Assembly (NCBI RefSeq): GCF_026343335.1
Contig: NZ_JAPELX010000001.1
Coordinates: 930,001 to 994,000 of the forward strand
From: Streptomyces sp. NBC_00078
GTDB taxonomy: Bacteria; Actinomycetota; Actinomycetes; Streptomycetales; Streptomycetaceae
Length of the DNA stretch: 64,000 bases
Direction of reading: 5' to 3'
Positions within the stretch are counted from its first letter, which is position 1. Every line of letters begins with the position of its first letter. The notes beneath the pieces were generated by a model. It was not told where the DNA came from. It saw only the letters and a list, made by a program, of their open reading frames with translations, and did no database searches. Positions 21,648 to 31,028 of the stretch are shown piece after piece. Made by a program: the position numbers and the translations under genes.

Positions 21648-21980
21648 TCAGCCGGCCGGGTCGCGCTCCCAGAGGTAGAAGCGCTGCGCCATGGCGTCCT
21701 TCGGGGAACGCCAGGTCTCGGGGTCGTACGCGCTGACGTACGCGGTGAGCCGCTCGCTGACGTCCCGGAAGTCGGGATGCTGCGTGACCTTGGCGATGGC
21801 GGGACCGGGCTCGCGCTCGGACTCGATGAGGTGCATGTACACATCGCCGAACTGGAAGAGGCTGCGACGGACCACCCCGACGAGGTGCGGCAGCTCTCCC
21901 CGGTCGGACTCCGCGAACACCTTGGCGATGTCGGGTGCCGATCCCGGAGCCATTCGGGCGACGATCAGAGCTTGGTGCAT
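21648..21980 (-). CDS. TcmI-family polyketide cyclase (WhiE ORFVII type)
   Basis: The 110-residue protein is a small dimeric alpha-beta barrel cyclase of the TcmI/WhiE ORFVII family (MHQALIVARMAPGSAPDIAKV start, GVVRRSLFQFGDVYMHLIE core, WERD end). These enzymes cyclise the later rings of the aromatic polyketide after the first ring is made by the SRPBCC aromatase. It is the last gene of the minus-strand operon, 28 bases after the aromatase, with GGAGAG upstream of the ATG. Confidence 0.92.
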   Translation of the reverse strand: MHQALIVARMAPGSAPDIAKVFAESDRGELPHLVGVVRRSLFQFGDVYMHLIESEREPGPAIAKVTQHPDFRDVSERLTAYVSAYDPETWRSPKDAMAQRFYLWERDPAG

Positions 21981-22008
21981 GGGGACTGCTCTCCGTCCTT
22001 CGTCCGGC

Positions 22009-22744
<736 letters not shown>

Positions 22745-22756
22745 GCGCTTGCTCCT

Positions 22757-24028
22757 CTACTGCTGCGCGGCGCCTCGGACCGAGGCGTCGGTGGCGCCGT
22801 GCCGCAGCACCAGCGCCGAGTTCGATCCCATGAGTCCCCGGCTCAGGACCAGCGCCGTGCGTGGCTCGGCGGTACGCGCCCGGCCGGTCACGAGGTCGAG
22901 GTCGTGGCAGATGTCGAAGACGTTGGGGGTGGGGGGGATCACGCCGTGCTCCATCGCGAGCACCGCCGCCGCGACGTCCAGCACGGGCGCCGCGCCGTAG
23001 CCCCGGCCGATGCCGGTCTTCGGCGCCGTGACGGGCACGCGTGTGCCGTGCACGCCGAGCGCGTCGGCGATCGCCAGGGCCTCCGCGCGGTCCGCCTCCG
23101 GCACTCCGAGGGCGTCGGCGAAGACCACGTCGATCTCCTCGGGGACGCAGCCGGCCTCGTCCAGGGCGCCCCTGATGGCCTGGGCGAGCCCTTCCCGGGA
23201 CTGCTCCCAGCGGGAGGCGCCGGTGAACGTCGCCGCGTGTCCGGCGAGCACCGCCTGCACGCGCGCGCCCCGTTCCAGGGCCGAGGCCTCGTCCTCCACC
23301 ACGAGCATGGCGCCGCCCTCGGCAGGAACGAATCCGCAGGCCGCAGAGGTGAACGGGCGGTAGGCGCGGGCCGGGTCGTCCGTGGTGCTGAGCTCCTTGT
23401 AGCCGAGCTGGCAGACGACGGAGTAGGGGGCGAGCGGCGCCTCGGTCGATCCGGCCACGATCACGTCGGTACCGCGCCGCACGGCCCGCGCCGCGTGCGC
23501 GAGGGCGTCCAGACCACCGGCCTCGTCGCTGGCGACGACGGAGCAGGGCCCCTTGAAGCCCCGGCGGATGGATATCTGGCCGGTGCTGGCGGCGTAGAAC
23601 CAGGCGATGGACTGGTACGGGCCGACGAACCGGCTGCCCTTGCTCCACAGCTGCTGCAGTTCCCGCTGCCCGAAGGCGCCGCCGCCGGAGCCGGCCGCGG
23701 TGACGACACCCACGGAGAACGGGGAGTCGTCGGTCTCGGGCCGACCGAGACGGGCGTCGTCCAGCGCGAGGTCGGCAGCGGCCATCGCGAAGTGCGTGAA
23801 CCGGTCGGTCTGTACGAGGAAGCGTTCCTCCACCGCGGCCGACGGGTCGAAGTCGCGGACCTCGCCCGCCACCCGCAGAGGCAGGTGCTCGCAGCCCTCG
23901 CGGGTGACCCGGTCCAGGACGCTGATGCCCTCGCTGGTGGACTTCCAGAAGGTCTCCGTGCTGGAGCCGTTGGGCGCGACCACGCCGATTCCGGTGATGG
24001 CCGCGCGCCGTGGATAGGGTTCGCTCAT
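22757..24028 (-). CDS. Ketosynthase beta / chain length factor (WhiE ORFIV type)
   Basis: This 423-residue protein is the catalytically inactive partner that sets polyketide chain length and decarboxylates malonyl-ACP. The position of the KS cysteine is Glu169 in [11 protein letters not shown], where most chain length factors have Gln (AEQAGG). The active-site histidines are also absent: the KS-alpha VNAHGSGT region reads [13 protein letters not shown]. Its ATG overlaps the KS-alpha stop (ATGA), as expected for a stoichiometric heterodimer. Overall length and order match spore-pigment clusters. Confidence 0.95.
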   Translation of the reverse strand: MSEPYPRRAAITGIGVVAPNGSSTETFWKSTSEGISVLDRVTREGCEHLPLRVAGEVRDFDPSAAVEERFLVQTDRFTHFAMAAADLALDDARLGRPETDDSPFSVGVVTAAGSGGGAFGQRELQQLWSKGSRFVGPYQSIAWFYAASTGQISIRRGFKGPCSVVASDEAGGLDALAHAARAVRRGTDVIVAGSTEAPLAPYSVVCQLGYKELSTTDDPARAYRPFTSAACGFVPAEGGAMLVVEDEASALERGARVQAVLAGHAATFTGASRWEQSREGLAQAIRGALDEAGCVPEEIDVVFADALGVPEADRAEALAIADALGVHGTRVPVTAPKTGIGRGYGAAPVLDVAAAVLAMEHGVIPPTPNVFDICHDLDLVTGRARTAEPRTALVLSRGLMGSNSALVLRHGATDASVRGAAQQ

Positions 24029-25293
24029 CGTGTCTTCTCCCTCGGCCGGTTCAGGACCACCGCGGACTGGAAGCCGCCGAACCCGCTGCCCACCGAGAGC
24101 ACGCTGTTCAGTTTCCGGGCGCGGGCCTCACGCGGGACGTAGTCCAGGTCGCACTCGGGGTCCGGCGTCTCGTAGTTGGCGGTCGGCGGGACGGTCTGGT
24201 TCGCCAGGGCCAGTACGCAGGCGACGAGTTCGATCGCGCCGATCGCGCCGAGGGAGTGGCCCACCATGGACTTGATGGAACTCATCGGCGTGTCGTAGGC
24301 GTGCGGGCCCAGGGCCCGTTTCACCGCGGCGGTCTCGTGGCGGTCGTTCTGCTGGGTGCCCGACCCGTGGGCGTTGACGTAGTCGATCGCCGTGCCGTCG
24401 AGCCTGGCGTGGTCGAGGGCTGCCTCGATGGCCTTCGCCATCTCCAGGCCCTCACGGGTCAGACCGGTCATGTGGTAGGCGTTCCCGAAGGTCGCGTAGC
24501 CGCCGAGCTCGCAGTACACGTGCGCACCCCGGGCCCGGGCGTGTTCGAGTTCCTCCAGGACGAGCACGGCGCCGCCCTCGCCCATGACGAACCCGTCGCG
24601 GTCGGCGTCGAAGGGACGCGAGGCGTGCGCGGGGTCGTCGTTGTGCGCCGAGGTGGCCTTGATGGCGTCGAAGCAGGCCATGGTGATCGGTGAGATCGGC
24701 GAGTCGGAGGCGCCGGCTATGCATATGTCGGCCCGGCCCTCCTCCACGGTGTGGAAGGCGTATCCGACCGCGTCGAGCCCGGAGGTGCAGCCCGTGGAGA
24801 CGGTCTGCACCGGGCCGCGCGCCCCGAACCGCTCCGCCACGGTCGAGGCGAGCGTGCTCGGTGCGAACGCGCGGTGGAGGTACGGCTCGGCCTGCTGGGC
24901 ATCCACGTCCCAGCGCTGCCCGCCATGGCTGACCAGGACGTAGTCGTGCTCCAGGCGTGTGGTGCCGCCGACCGCGGTGCCCAGGGAGACGCCGACCCGC
25001 CAGGGGTCCTCCTGGTCGAGTTCGAGACCGGCGTCCCGCACCGCCTCCGTCCCGGCGGCCAGGGCGAACTGGATGTACCGGTCGCAGCGTTGGGTCTGCT
25101 CGGCGTCCAGCCCGTGGTCCGCCGGGTCGAAGTCGCACTCGGCGGCGATCCGCGAACGCAGACCGGCCGGATCGAAGAACGTGATGCCCCGCGTCGCCGT
25201 GCGCCCGGCCGCCAGGAGATCCCAGAACGCCGGTACGCCGATGCCGCCCGGTGCGACGATGCCTATGCCGGTGACGGCCACCCGTCTCGTCAT
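24025..25293 (-). CDS. Ketosynthase alpha (WhiE ORFIII type)
   Basis: The 422-residue beta-ketoacyl synthase has an intact triad: Cys169 ([13 protein letters not shown]), His309 ([12 protein letters not shown]) and His346 ([12 protein letters not shown]). It elongates the polyketide with malonyl units together with KS-beta. The ATG at 25293 overlaps the cupin stop (ATGA); longer in-frame extensions run antisense through the cupin and lack a ribosome binding site. No ketoreductase gene is near, consistent with a non-reduced pigment polyketide. Confidence 0.96.
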   Translation of the reverse strand: MTRRVAVTGIGIVAPGGIGVPAFWDLLAAGRTATRGITFFDPAGLRSRIAAECDFDPADHGLDAEQTQRCDRYIQFALAAGTEAVRDAGLELDQEDPWRVGVSLGTAVGGTTRLEHDYVLVSHGGQRWDVDAQQAEPYLHRAFAPSTLASTVAERFGARGPVQTVSTGCTSGLDAVGYAFHTVEEGRADICIAGASDSPISPITMACFDAIKATSAHNDDPAHASRPFDADRDGFVMGEGGAVLVLEELEHARARGAHVYCELGGYATFGNAYHMTGLTREGLEMAKAIEAALDHARLDGTAIDYVNAHGSGTQQNDRHETAAVKRALGPHAYDTPMSSIKSMVGHSLGAIGAIELVACVLALANQTVPPTANYETPDPECDLDYVPREARARKLNSVLSVGSGFGGFQSAVVLNRPREKTR

Positions 25294-25700
25294 GAATGCA
25301 CCTCGGCGGCGGTCTCGGTCTCCTCGGTGTCGACATGGCCGAGCTGCGGACGCGGGGCCAGCGGGCCGAGGTGGAAGACCATGCGGGCCTCCACATTGCC
25401 GACGTTGCGGAAGCGGTGGCGCATGTGGGCGGGAATCATGAGTCCCTGCTCGGGCCGCAGCGGATGCGGCACGCCGTCCAGGTCCACCTCCAGCTCCCCG
25501 CACACGATGTACACGAACTCCTCGGAGTACGGGTGGTAGTGCTCACCGATGCGGTCGCCGGGCTCGATGATGGCGACGCCCATGAATCCGCTGGTGGAGC
25601 CGACCGTGGCCGGGGTGAGCATGGCGCGCAGATCGCCGCCGCGCCGACGGTTGGGCTCGACCTCGCTGAGATCCACGGTTCTGGGACGGGATGTGATCAC
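25290..25700 (-). CDS. Cupin protein (WhiE ORFII type)
   Basis: The 136-residue single cupin has the metal motif 1 [22 protein letters not shown] and motif 2 with [10 protein letters not shown]. WhiE ORFII homologues are always found with spore-pigment KS genes and are thought to assist early cyclisation or oxidation; the reaction is not established. The start is GTG at 25700 with GGAGG six bases upstream. It is translationally coupled to KS-alpha. Confidence 0.9.
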   Translation of the reverse strand: MITSRPRTVDLSEVEPNRRRGGDLRAMLTPATVGSTSGFMGVAIIEPGDRIGEHYHPYSEEFVYIVCGELEVDLDGVPHPLRPEQGLMIPAHMRHRFRNVGNVEARMVFHLGPLAPRPQLGHVDTEETETAAEVHS

Positions 25701-25769
25701 GACGTTCCTCCGTTCAGGTCCTGCATCGACGTGGGGGTGTGGCCGCCGCCACGAGCATGTGACGGCAGA

Positions 25770-26912
25770 TCAGGCGTCGGGGGAGCGGCGGTCGGTGACA
25801 AGGTCCATACGGGCCAGCCCGACGTAGCGCGCCAACTCGCCGTCCTTCGGCGCGGACGCGTTGCCGGTGAACGTCGTCAGCTCGGCGGCCTGACCGGGGT
25901 CCGGGAGGCCGAGGGCCAGCGCGGGGTCGGCGGCGTCGAGCCCGCCGCGCACGTCGATCAGCCGTACGACGACGTCGTCGCGCTGGAAGATCGTGCTGCG
26001 CAGGACCGGGCTGCGCGGATCGTCCGCCGCCGCCTCGTCCTGCCGGGCCAGCAGCTCGGCCAGGCGCATACCGCAGCCGGGCCGGGCCGGGTAGGACAGC
26101 GCGTACCGCTCGGCTCGCGGGTCCTGCTTCTCCGCCGTCACATGGTGTACGGCGGGCAGGGCGGCACGGGTGAAGAAGACGCGGGCGGACTCGGGGTCGT
26201 TGAGGTCCCGGTCCTGCTCCAGGTAGGGGTTGATGGCCTCCTCGACGGCGCGCACCTCGGGCTGCCGGGACACGTGGCGCAGCGCGGCTAGCAGGTCGCC
26301 CCGCACCTCGATGGCCCGCACCACCCGGTTGCCGTGCATGAACAGGGACGTGCGGCACAGCCGGGTGGCGGCATCGACCTTCGGATCGGGCGAGGCGTAG
26401 TCGGCGAGGATCTTCGCGACCGTCTCCTCGCTGCCCGGCTTGACGGTGAAGGTGAGGGCGTGGCGGATGATGCCGTCGCCGATCCTGGGAGACGCCTGGA
26501 GCCGGCGCTTGCCGGACTCGGTGCCCACCGCCGGTCCGCCCGTCTCGCGGACGATGTGGAAGCGCAGCGACCTGGTGTCCCGTACGCAGCTGTGCAGGGG
26601 CTCCACCATCCGCACGTGCTCCTCGCTGTTCACCCAGGCGAGGAACGGCGGGGCGCTCTCCCACTCACTGGTGATGAGCCATTGGGAGGGGTTCTCGATG
26701 GACTGGCACAGCTGGTCGCTGACGTGCCCGGGAACGGACGCGACCTGGTTGCACAGGAGCTCGTACGCCTCAAGGAACTGCTGCTGGGCTCCGTCGTAGA
26801 CGTCCACCAGCAGGACGACCCTGAGTCTGGAGCCGTCGAACACGGACTGGGAGACACGTGGCGACACCTGTTGGGTCAGCGGGCCGGAAACACGTTCGGA
26901 CGTGGTGGTCAT
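25770..26912 (-). CDS. SchA/CurD-like protein (WhiE ORFI type)
   Basis: The 380-residue protein is of the SchA/CurD/WhiE ORFI family. The N-terminal part (about 20-110) resembles an antibiotic-biosynthesis monooxygenase ferredoxin-like fold (LRVVLLVDVYDGAQQQFLEAYELL, ITSEWESAPPFLAWVNSEEH), and two related repeats follow (HALTFTVKPGSEETVAKIL and the segment near RYALSYPARPGCGMRLAELL). Its exact role in pigment formation is unknown. ATG at 26912 is preferred over GTG at 26921 because AAGGAG is too close to the latter. It is the first gene of the operon and is followed by the cupin after 69 bases. Confidence 0.88.
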   Translation of the reverse strand: MTTTSERVSGPLTQQVSPRVSQSVFDGSRLRVVLLVDVYDGAQQQFLEAYELLCNQVASVPGHVSDQLCQSIENPSQWLITSEWESAPPFLAWVNSEEHVRMVEPLHSCVRDTRSLRFHIVRETGGPAVGTESGKRRLQASPRIGDGIIRHALTFTVKPGSEETVAKILADYASPDPKVDAATRLCRTSLFMHGNRVVRAIEVRGDLLAALRHVSRQPEVRAVEEAINPYLEQDRDLNDPESARVFFTRAALPAVHHVTAEKQDPRAERYALSYPARPGCGMRLAELLARQDEAAADDPRSPVLRSTIFQRDDVVVRLIDVRGGLDAADPALALGLPDPGQAAELTTFTGNASAPKDGELARYVGLARMDLVTDRRSPDA

Positions 26913-27038
26913 CCTGCGCACATCTCCTTCGCGGAGGGGGAAGTGGTTGTTCGAGCCGCGGTGATGCGGCGTCAGCGTTCCTCGATCGTGTGCCCGTCCC
27001 GTGAAGAGCGCGACTCGTATGCACTACGCGGGTGATGC

Positions 27039-27749
27039 TCAGACGAGATGGGCGAAGACCACCAGGTTGTCCGTGTAGTCCCGGACCGAGCGGTCGTAGT
27101 CACCCGCACAGGTGATGAGCCGCACCTGGGCCTGCGGGGTGTCGCCGTACACGCGTTCGCTGGGGAAGTCCGACTTTTCGAAGGTCTCCACGCTGTCGAC
27201 CCGGAAGGTCGCGGTGCGCCCGTCGGCCCGCAGGACGGAGAACTGGTCGCCCTTCCGCAGCTCGCCGAGGTACGCGAAGACCGCCGCGGACGTCTTGGTG
27301 TCGACGTGACCGGCGATGATCGCCGTTCCGGCCTCGCCGGGGGAGGCTCCCTCGACATGCCAGCCGACGAGGTTGGTGTCGGCGGCGGGAGGCGGCTCCA
27401 GCTGTCCCGTCGGGCCGATGTGGAGGTCGGTGAAGGGGGCGTCGACCCAGATCTTCGGAATGCGCAGGCGCAAGGGCCTGGACCGGGGCAGATGCTTACC
27501 CGCCGGCTGCCCGGCGGGCGGTGCCGACGCGGCCGGCCGCGTCGGCGAATCGGCGGCCTGCGGGGCCGTGGCCACTGACTGGGGGCCGCGCGGCGGGCTG
27601 GAGGCGTCGGGCGAACCGTCCTGGCCGCTGATCAGGCTCGCGGCCAGAAGCAGGCCGGCCGCGGCGCACATCATCATCGCCCCCGAGCGGGACGATCCCT
27701 GGCCGGTGGGCACCGGTTCGTCGCCGGTGGGGGAAGGGGGAGCCGCCAT
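27039..27749 (-). CDS. Class F sortase
   Basis: The 236-residue membrane-anchored transpeptidase has an N-terminal transmembrane segment (about 24-41), a Pro/Ala-rich stalk (about 45-90) and a sortase barrel (about 95-236). Catalytic residues are His148 (AGHVDT), Cys214 (LITCAGDYDR) and an Arg near 220-223 before DYTDNLVVFA. The pattern fits class F. Sortases cleave a C-terminal sorting signal and attach the protein to the cell wall. The likely substrate is the neighbouring gene at 27869-28375, which has no LPXTG. GAGGTG precedes the ATG by seven bases. The pair is inserted between WhiE ORFI and the FAD monooxygenase. Confidence 0.92.
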   Translation of the reverse strand: MAAPPSPTGDEPVPTGQGSSRSGAMMMCAAAGLLLAASLISGQDGSPDASSPPRGPQSVATAPQAADSPTRPAASAPPAGQPAGKHLPRSRPLRLRIPKIWVDAPFTDLHIGPTGQLEPPPAADTNLVGWHVEGASPGEAGTAIIAGHVDTKTSAAVFAYLGELRKGDQFSVLRADGRTATFRVDSVETFEKSDFPSERVYGDTPQAQVRLITCAGDYDRSVRDYTDNLVVFAHLV

Positions 27750-27801
27750 CGGAGTTCACCTCAATCGGGCACGGCAGCGGGGCGGACCGGGGATGCGGAC
27801 A

Positions 27802-27848
27802 GCGAGCCGGGCCGCCACACGGGCAAACGGGTGGCGGCCGCGGCTCGC
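27802..27848 (-). terminator. Strong hairpin between surface protein and sortase genes
   Basis: GCGAGCCG-GGCCGCCAC (27802-27818) pairs with GTGGCGGCC-G-CGGCTCGC (27831-27848): 17 base pairs with a single bulged G and a 12-base loop. It starts 20 bases after the stop of the surface protein gene and lies upstream of the sortase, so it may end most transcripts and lower sortase expression relative to its putative substrate. Confidence 0.6.
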
Positions 27849-27868
27849 GCTATCGCATCGGGCATGGA

Positions 27869-28375
27869 TCAGGCCGGGCTTCCGGCCGGCTTCTTGCGGC
27901 GCACCGCGTAGAGGCCGGTTGCGGCGACGGCCAGTGCCGCCAGCCCGCCCGCGGTCGCCGACGGGGTGGCGAGGCCTCCGCCGCCGGTGTGCATCCCGCC
28001 GCTGGGCTTCTCGTGTCCGCCACTCCATGAGTCGTTGCCGCGGCCACCGTCACTGTCGTGGTCGCCGCCCCAGGAGTCCTGACCGTGCTCGCCGTCCTTG
28101 TCCTTGTAGGTCTCCGGGTCCGTCTTCGGGTCCTTCGCGGTGGCCCAGTCGTCGCGGTCGTTCACCGCGGTGAGCGCGCCACCACCCGTGTGCATGCCGC
28201 CGTGCGGGGAATCGTGCTTGGTCTCCTGGCCGTGCTCCTTGCCGTGCGAAGAGCCGTCGCTGTGGGAAGAGTCGTCGTGATCCCAGTCGCCCCCGGCGGC
28301 GTACGCGCCGGGTGCACCGATGGCGAGGACGGCCGAGGCCGCCGCTGTCGCCAGGATCATGCGAGCAGAGCGCAT
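27869..28375 (-). CDS. Small exported His/Asp-rich surface protein with duplicated GGMHTGGG motif
   Basis: The 168-residue protein has a signal peptide (1-26, cleavage after APGAYA), a hydrophilic His/Asp/Ser/Gly-rich body and a C-terminal tail with a hydrophobic segment (about 139-158) followed by RRKK. This is the layout of a sortase substrate, but no LPXTG-like motif is present. Instead GGMHTGGG occurs twice, at residues 59-66 and at 126-133 directly before the hydrophobic segment. GGAAGGA precedes the ATG by seven bases. The adjacent downstream class F sortase makes it a likely wall-anchored protein. The many His residues could bind metal. Function is unknown. Confidence 0.82.
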   Translation of the reverse strand: MRSARMILATAAASAVLAIGAPGAYAAGGDWDHDDSSHSDGSSHGKEHGQETKHDSPHGGMHTGGGALTAVNDRDDWATAKDPKTDPETYKDKDGEHGQDSWGGDHDSDGGRGNDSWSGGHEKPSGGMHTGGGGLATPSATAGGLAALAVAATGLYAVRRKKPAGSPA

Positions 28376-28483
28376 CTGATGGTCCTTCCGTCAGGCCCGG
28401 CAGCTGGGACTTGGTCAGCTGTCTTGACCGGGCCCCGACGTGATCCACCGTCAGCCAGACGTCGCCCGGCCACCAGCCGGGAC

Positions 28484-28538
28484 GATCACCCGGGTGAAGC
28501 GAGCGCACCTCACCCGGCGCTCTGCCGGGCGGGTGATC
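28484..28538 (-). terminator. Nested inverted repeat after the FAD monooxygenase gene
   Basis: GATCACCC (28484-28491) pairs with GGGTGATC (28531-28538), and inside it CCCGGC (28513-28518) pairs with GCCGGG (28524-28529). It overlaps the stop codon of the minus-strand monooxygenase and may act as its terminator. Confidence 0.4.
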
Positions 28539-30192
28539 AGCCCAGCGACAGGCCGCCTTCCAGGGCCCTGCGCAGCGCCGATCCGGCATCCGGATCCGGT
28601 CCTGACGACCGCCACGCGACGAACCCGTCCGGCCGTACGAGGACGGCGCCCCCGCGTGTCGTGCCGTGGCGCTCCGCCCAGTCCACCTCGCCCTCCGGAA
28701 CCAGTTCGGCCTCGGGTCCGGGGCCCACTCGGTACGACCGGAGGGGGACCGACATCTCGTCGGCGAGGCGAGTGGCGGCCTCGTGCCATCCGCTCGGGTC
28801 ACCGGCGTCGCTGAGCAGGACGGGGGTCCGTTCGTAGAGGTCGAGGGTGGAGATCCGCTCACCTCCGCGCTTCACCCACAGGTGGGGCGCCCTGGTGCCG
28901 GGCGCCCCCGTCAGGTCGAGGTTCTCCGGTACGACCGCTGCCGCGGGATCGGCGCCGACGACCGCGCCCCGCGGGTACCGGTAGCCGAGCGCCACGTTGA
29001 GGATGCCTTGCTGCCGGCCGCCGCCCGCACCCGGCGGCGGGGTGAATCCGGGGTGACTGTGTTCGGCCGAACGGACGGCGGCGCGTGCGCTGGTCGCCTC
29101 CGCCACCGGGCGGCGCTCGGCGTCGTAGGTGTCCAGCAGCCTCTCCCCCGCCCAGCCGCCGAGGACCGCGGCGAGCTTCCATGCGAGGTTGTGCGCGTCC
29201 TGGATTCCGGTGTTGGAGCCGAAGGCACCGGTGGGCGACATCTCGTGGGCCGAGTCTCCGGCCAGGAAGACCCGTCCCGACCGGTAGCTGCGGGCGACGC
29301 GCTGGGCGGCGTGCCAGGGTGCCCGGCCGGTGATCTCCACGTCGAGATCGCTCACCCCGACCGCGCGGCGGATGTGCTCGATGCACCGTTCGTCCGTGAA
29401 CTCCTCCAGCGTTTCGCCGTGTTCGGGGTGCCAGGGGGCGTGGAAGACCCAGTTCTCCCGGTTGTCCACCGGCAGCAGCGCGCCGTCGGCGTCCGGATTG
29501 GTCAGGTAGCAGACGATGAAGCGGCGGTCGCCCACGACGTCGGCGAGACGGCGGGAGCGGAAGGTGACGCTGACGTTGTGGAACAGGTCGCCCGGGCCGC
29601 TCTGTCCGATGCCGAGCTGCTCACGGACGGGGCTTCGGGGGCCGTCGGCGGCGACGAGGTAGTCGGCGCGGATGGTGGTGTGCTCGCCGGTCTCGCGGCT
29701 CTTGACCAGGGCGGTGACGCCGGTGGGGTCGCTCTCGAACGACATGAGTTCGGTGGAGAAGCGCAGCTCGCCACCGAGCGTCCTGGCGTGGTCGAGCAGG
29801 ACCGGCTCCAGGTCGTTCTGGCTGCACAGGCACCATGCGCTGGGGCTGAAGCGGGCCAGTCCGCCGCCGGGGTCGATCTCCCGGAACAGCCACTCGCCCG
29901 CGTCGCCGACCAGAGTGGGCGTCTGCAGGATGCCGTGGTTGTCGGCCAGGGTGGCGGCGGCCTGATGGATCGCCGGCTCGACGCCCGCCACCCGGAACAC
30001 CTCCATCGTGCGGACGTTGTTGCCGCGGCCGCGGGGGTGGATGGAGGTGCCGGAGTGCCGTTCGACCAGGGCGTGGCGCACCCCCAGCCGTCCCAGGAAC
30101 AACGAGGTCGACAGGCCGACCAGGGAACCGCCGACGATGAGGACCGGGACCCTGAGGGTGTGGTTGTCGGCCTGGTCGACTCGTTCGTTCAT
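28537..30192 (-). CDS. FAD-dependent aromatic polyketide monooxygenase (WhiE ORFVIII / SchC type)
   Basis: The 551-residue class A flavoprotein hydroxylase shows the FAD GxGxxG-type motif in VLIVGGSLVGLSTSLFLGRLG, the DG motif AADGPRSPVRE and the GD motif VFLAGDSAHEMSPTGAFGSN, followed by the thioredoxin-like C-terminal domain of the phenol hydroxylase/MhpA-like group. It would hydroxylate the pigment polyketide with NAD(P)H and O2. ATG at 30192 has GGAGG eight bases upstream; in-frame upstream codons lack support. In S. coelicolor the equivalent gene is divergent from ORFI; here it has the same strand as the operon and is separated from it by the sortase locus. Confidence 0.93.
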   Translation of the reverse strand: MNERVDQADNHTLRVPVLIVGGSLVGLSTSLFLGRLGVRHALVERHSGTSIHPRGRGNNVRTMEVFRVAGVEPAIHQAAATLADNHGILQTPTLVGDAGEWLFREIDPGGGLARFSPSAWCLCSQNDLEPVLLDHARTLGGELRFSTELMSFESDPTGVTALVKSRETGEHTTIRADYLVAADGPRSPVREQLGIGQSGPGDLFHNVSVTFRSRRLADVVGDRRFIVCYLTNPDADGALLPVDNRENWVFHAPWHPEHGETLEEFTDERCIEHIRRAVGVSDLDVEITGRAPWHAAQRVARSYRSGRVFLAGDSAHEMSPTGAFGSNTGIQDAHNLAWKLAAVLGGWAGERLLDTYDAERRPVAEATSARAAVRSAEHSHPGFTPPPGAGGGRQQGILNVALGYRYPRGAVVGADPAAAVVPENLDLTGAPGTRAPHLWVKRGGERISTLDLYERTPVLLSDAGDPSGWHEAATRLADEMSVPLRSYRVGPGPEAELVPEGEVDWAERHGTTRGGAVLVRPDGFVAWRSSGPDPDAGSALRRALEGGLSLG

Positions 30193-30410
30193 CACGCTCG
30201 CCTCCAGCACGTCTTTGTCCGCGACCGGCTGTTTCGGGCCGCGGTCCTCATGCATGCCCCGCGAATCGGACGGCGGCTCAGGCTTCACCCGCCTGTCACC
30301 CGGTGGGCAGCCCAATGGGTGCGGAAAGCGGAGTCCGAGCGGGTCTGAGTACGACGGGAGGCGTTAAGGCAAGGAACGACACTCCGATCTGACGGCCCGA
30401 CACAAAAGGG

Positions 30411-30441
30411 CCCGGTGCCCGGCCTGTGGCCGGGCACCGGG
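30411..30441 (-). terminator. Rho-independent terminator
   Basis: CCCGGTGCCCGGCC (30411-30424) and GGCCGGGCACCGGG (30428-30441) form a perfect 14-bp stem with a three-base loop. On the minus strand the stem is followed by CCCTTTTGTG. It lies 20 bases after the stop of the small secreted protein gene. Confidence 0.85.
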
Positions 30442-30460
30442 GAAGGTCCGCTCCTGTCGC

Positions 30461-30748
30461 CTACTTGCCTACGGCGTTGTTGCAGCCCATGGTCGAGCCC
30501 AGGTGGTCCTCCTGGGCGCCCGGGTTGCCCTCGCCGTTGAGCGCGCCGCCCAGGGCGCCGTTGAGCAGTCCGACCGCGCCGAGGATGTCGATGTTCAGGT
30601 CGTGGGACCGGCAGGTCGTGCTCTGCTGGACGGTGAACACGCCGCCTTGACCGCCGCCGTCCTGGCCCCCGTGGGCTTGCGCTGCGCCGACGTTCAGGAA
30701 CCCGACGGTCCCGAGGGCGACGACCAGAACGGCAGCCTTGCGGAGCAT
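30461..30748 (-). CDS. Small secreted protein, about 95 aa, unknown
   Basis: A signal peptide (MLRKAAVLVVALGTVGFLNV, cleavage after GAAQA) is followed by a Gly/Gln-rich stretch and a short domain with two cysteines (TTCRSHDLNIDILGAVGLLNG and STMGCNNA). The hydrophobic central part and paired cysteines recall Streptomyces aerial-hyphal surface proteins such as chaplins and rodlins, but the sequence does not match either consensus. ATG at 30748 has GGAGAG nine bases upstream; ATG at 30754 is also possible. The mature protein may be an abundant surface or spore component. Confidence 0.75.
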   Translation of the reverse strand: MLRKAAVLVVALGTVGFLNVGAAQAHGGQDGGGQGGVFTVQQSTTCRSHDLNIDILGAVGLLNGALGGALNGEGNPGAQEDHLGSTMGCNNAVGK

Positions 30749-31028
30749 GTGCATGTTCTCTCCGATGGAGTGAAGTGGATGCGATCGCGGAAGATCGCCT
30801 TCGACAGCCATGGAAGTTAGGGCGAAATGTTCGTAATTGACGGGTGACACACGGTGATTCCGTAGATTCTCACCACGGTGCATGAAGCAGAAGGGGGTAC
30901 GGCGGCTGCCGCCGGGGACAAACGGCCCCCGCGAGGGCACTCCGTCAAGGCCCGTACACCTTAAGGCAGTTCATACGACATACGTCACCCAGTACCGACA
31001 TCATCGGTGTGCCGTTCGAATACCGGAA

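Noticed and set aside
25294..25503. 70-codon N-terminal extension of KS-alpha
   Set aside because: It overlaps the cupin gene in another frame, is low-complexity, and the ATG at 25293 gives the standard KS start [11 protein letters not shown].
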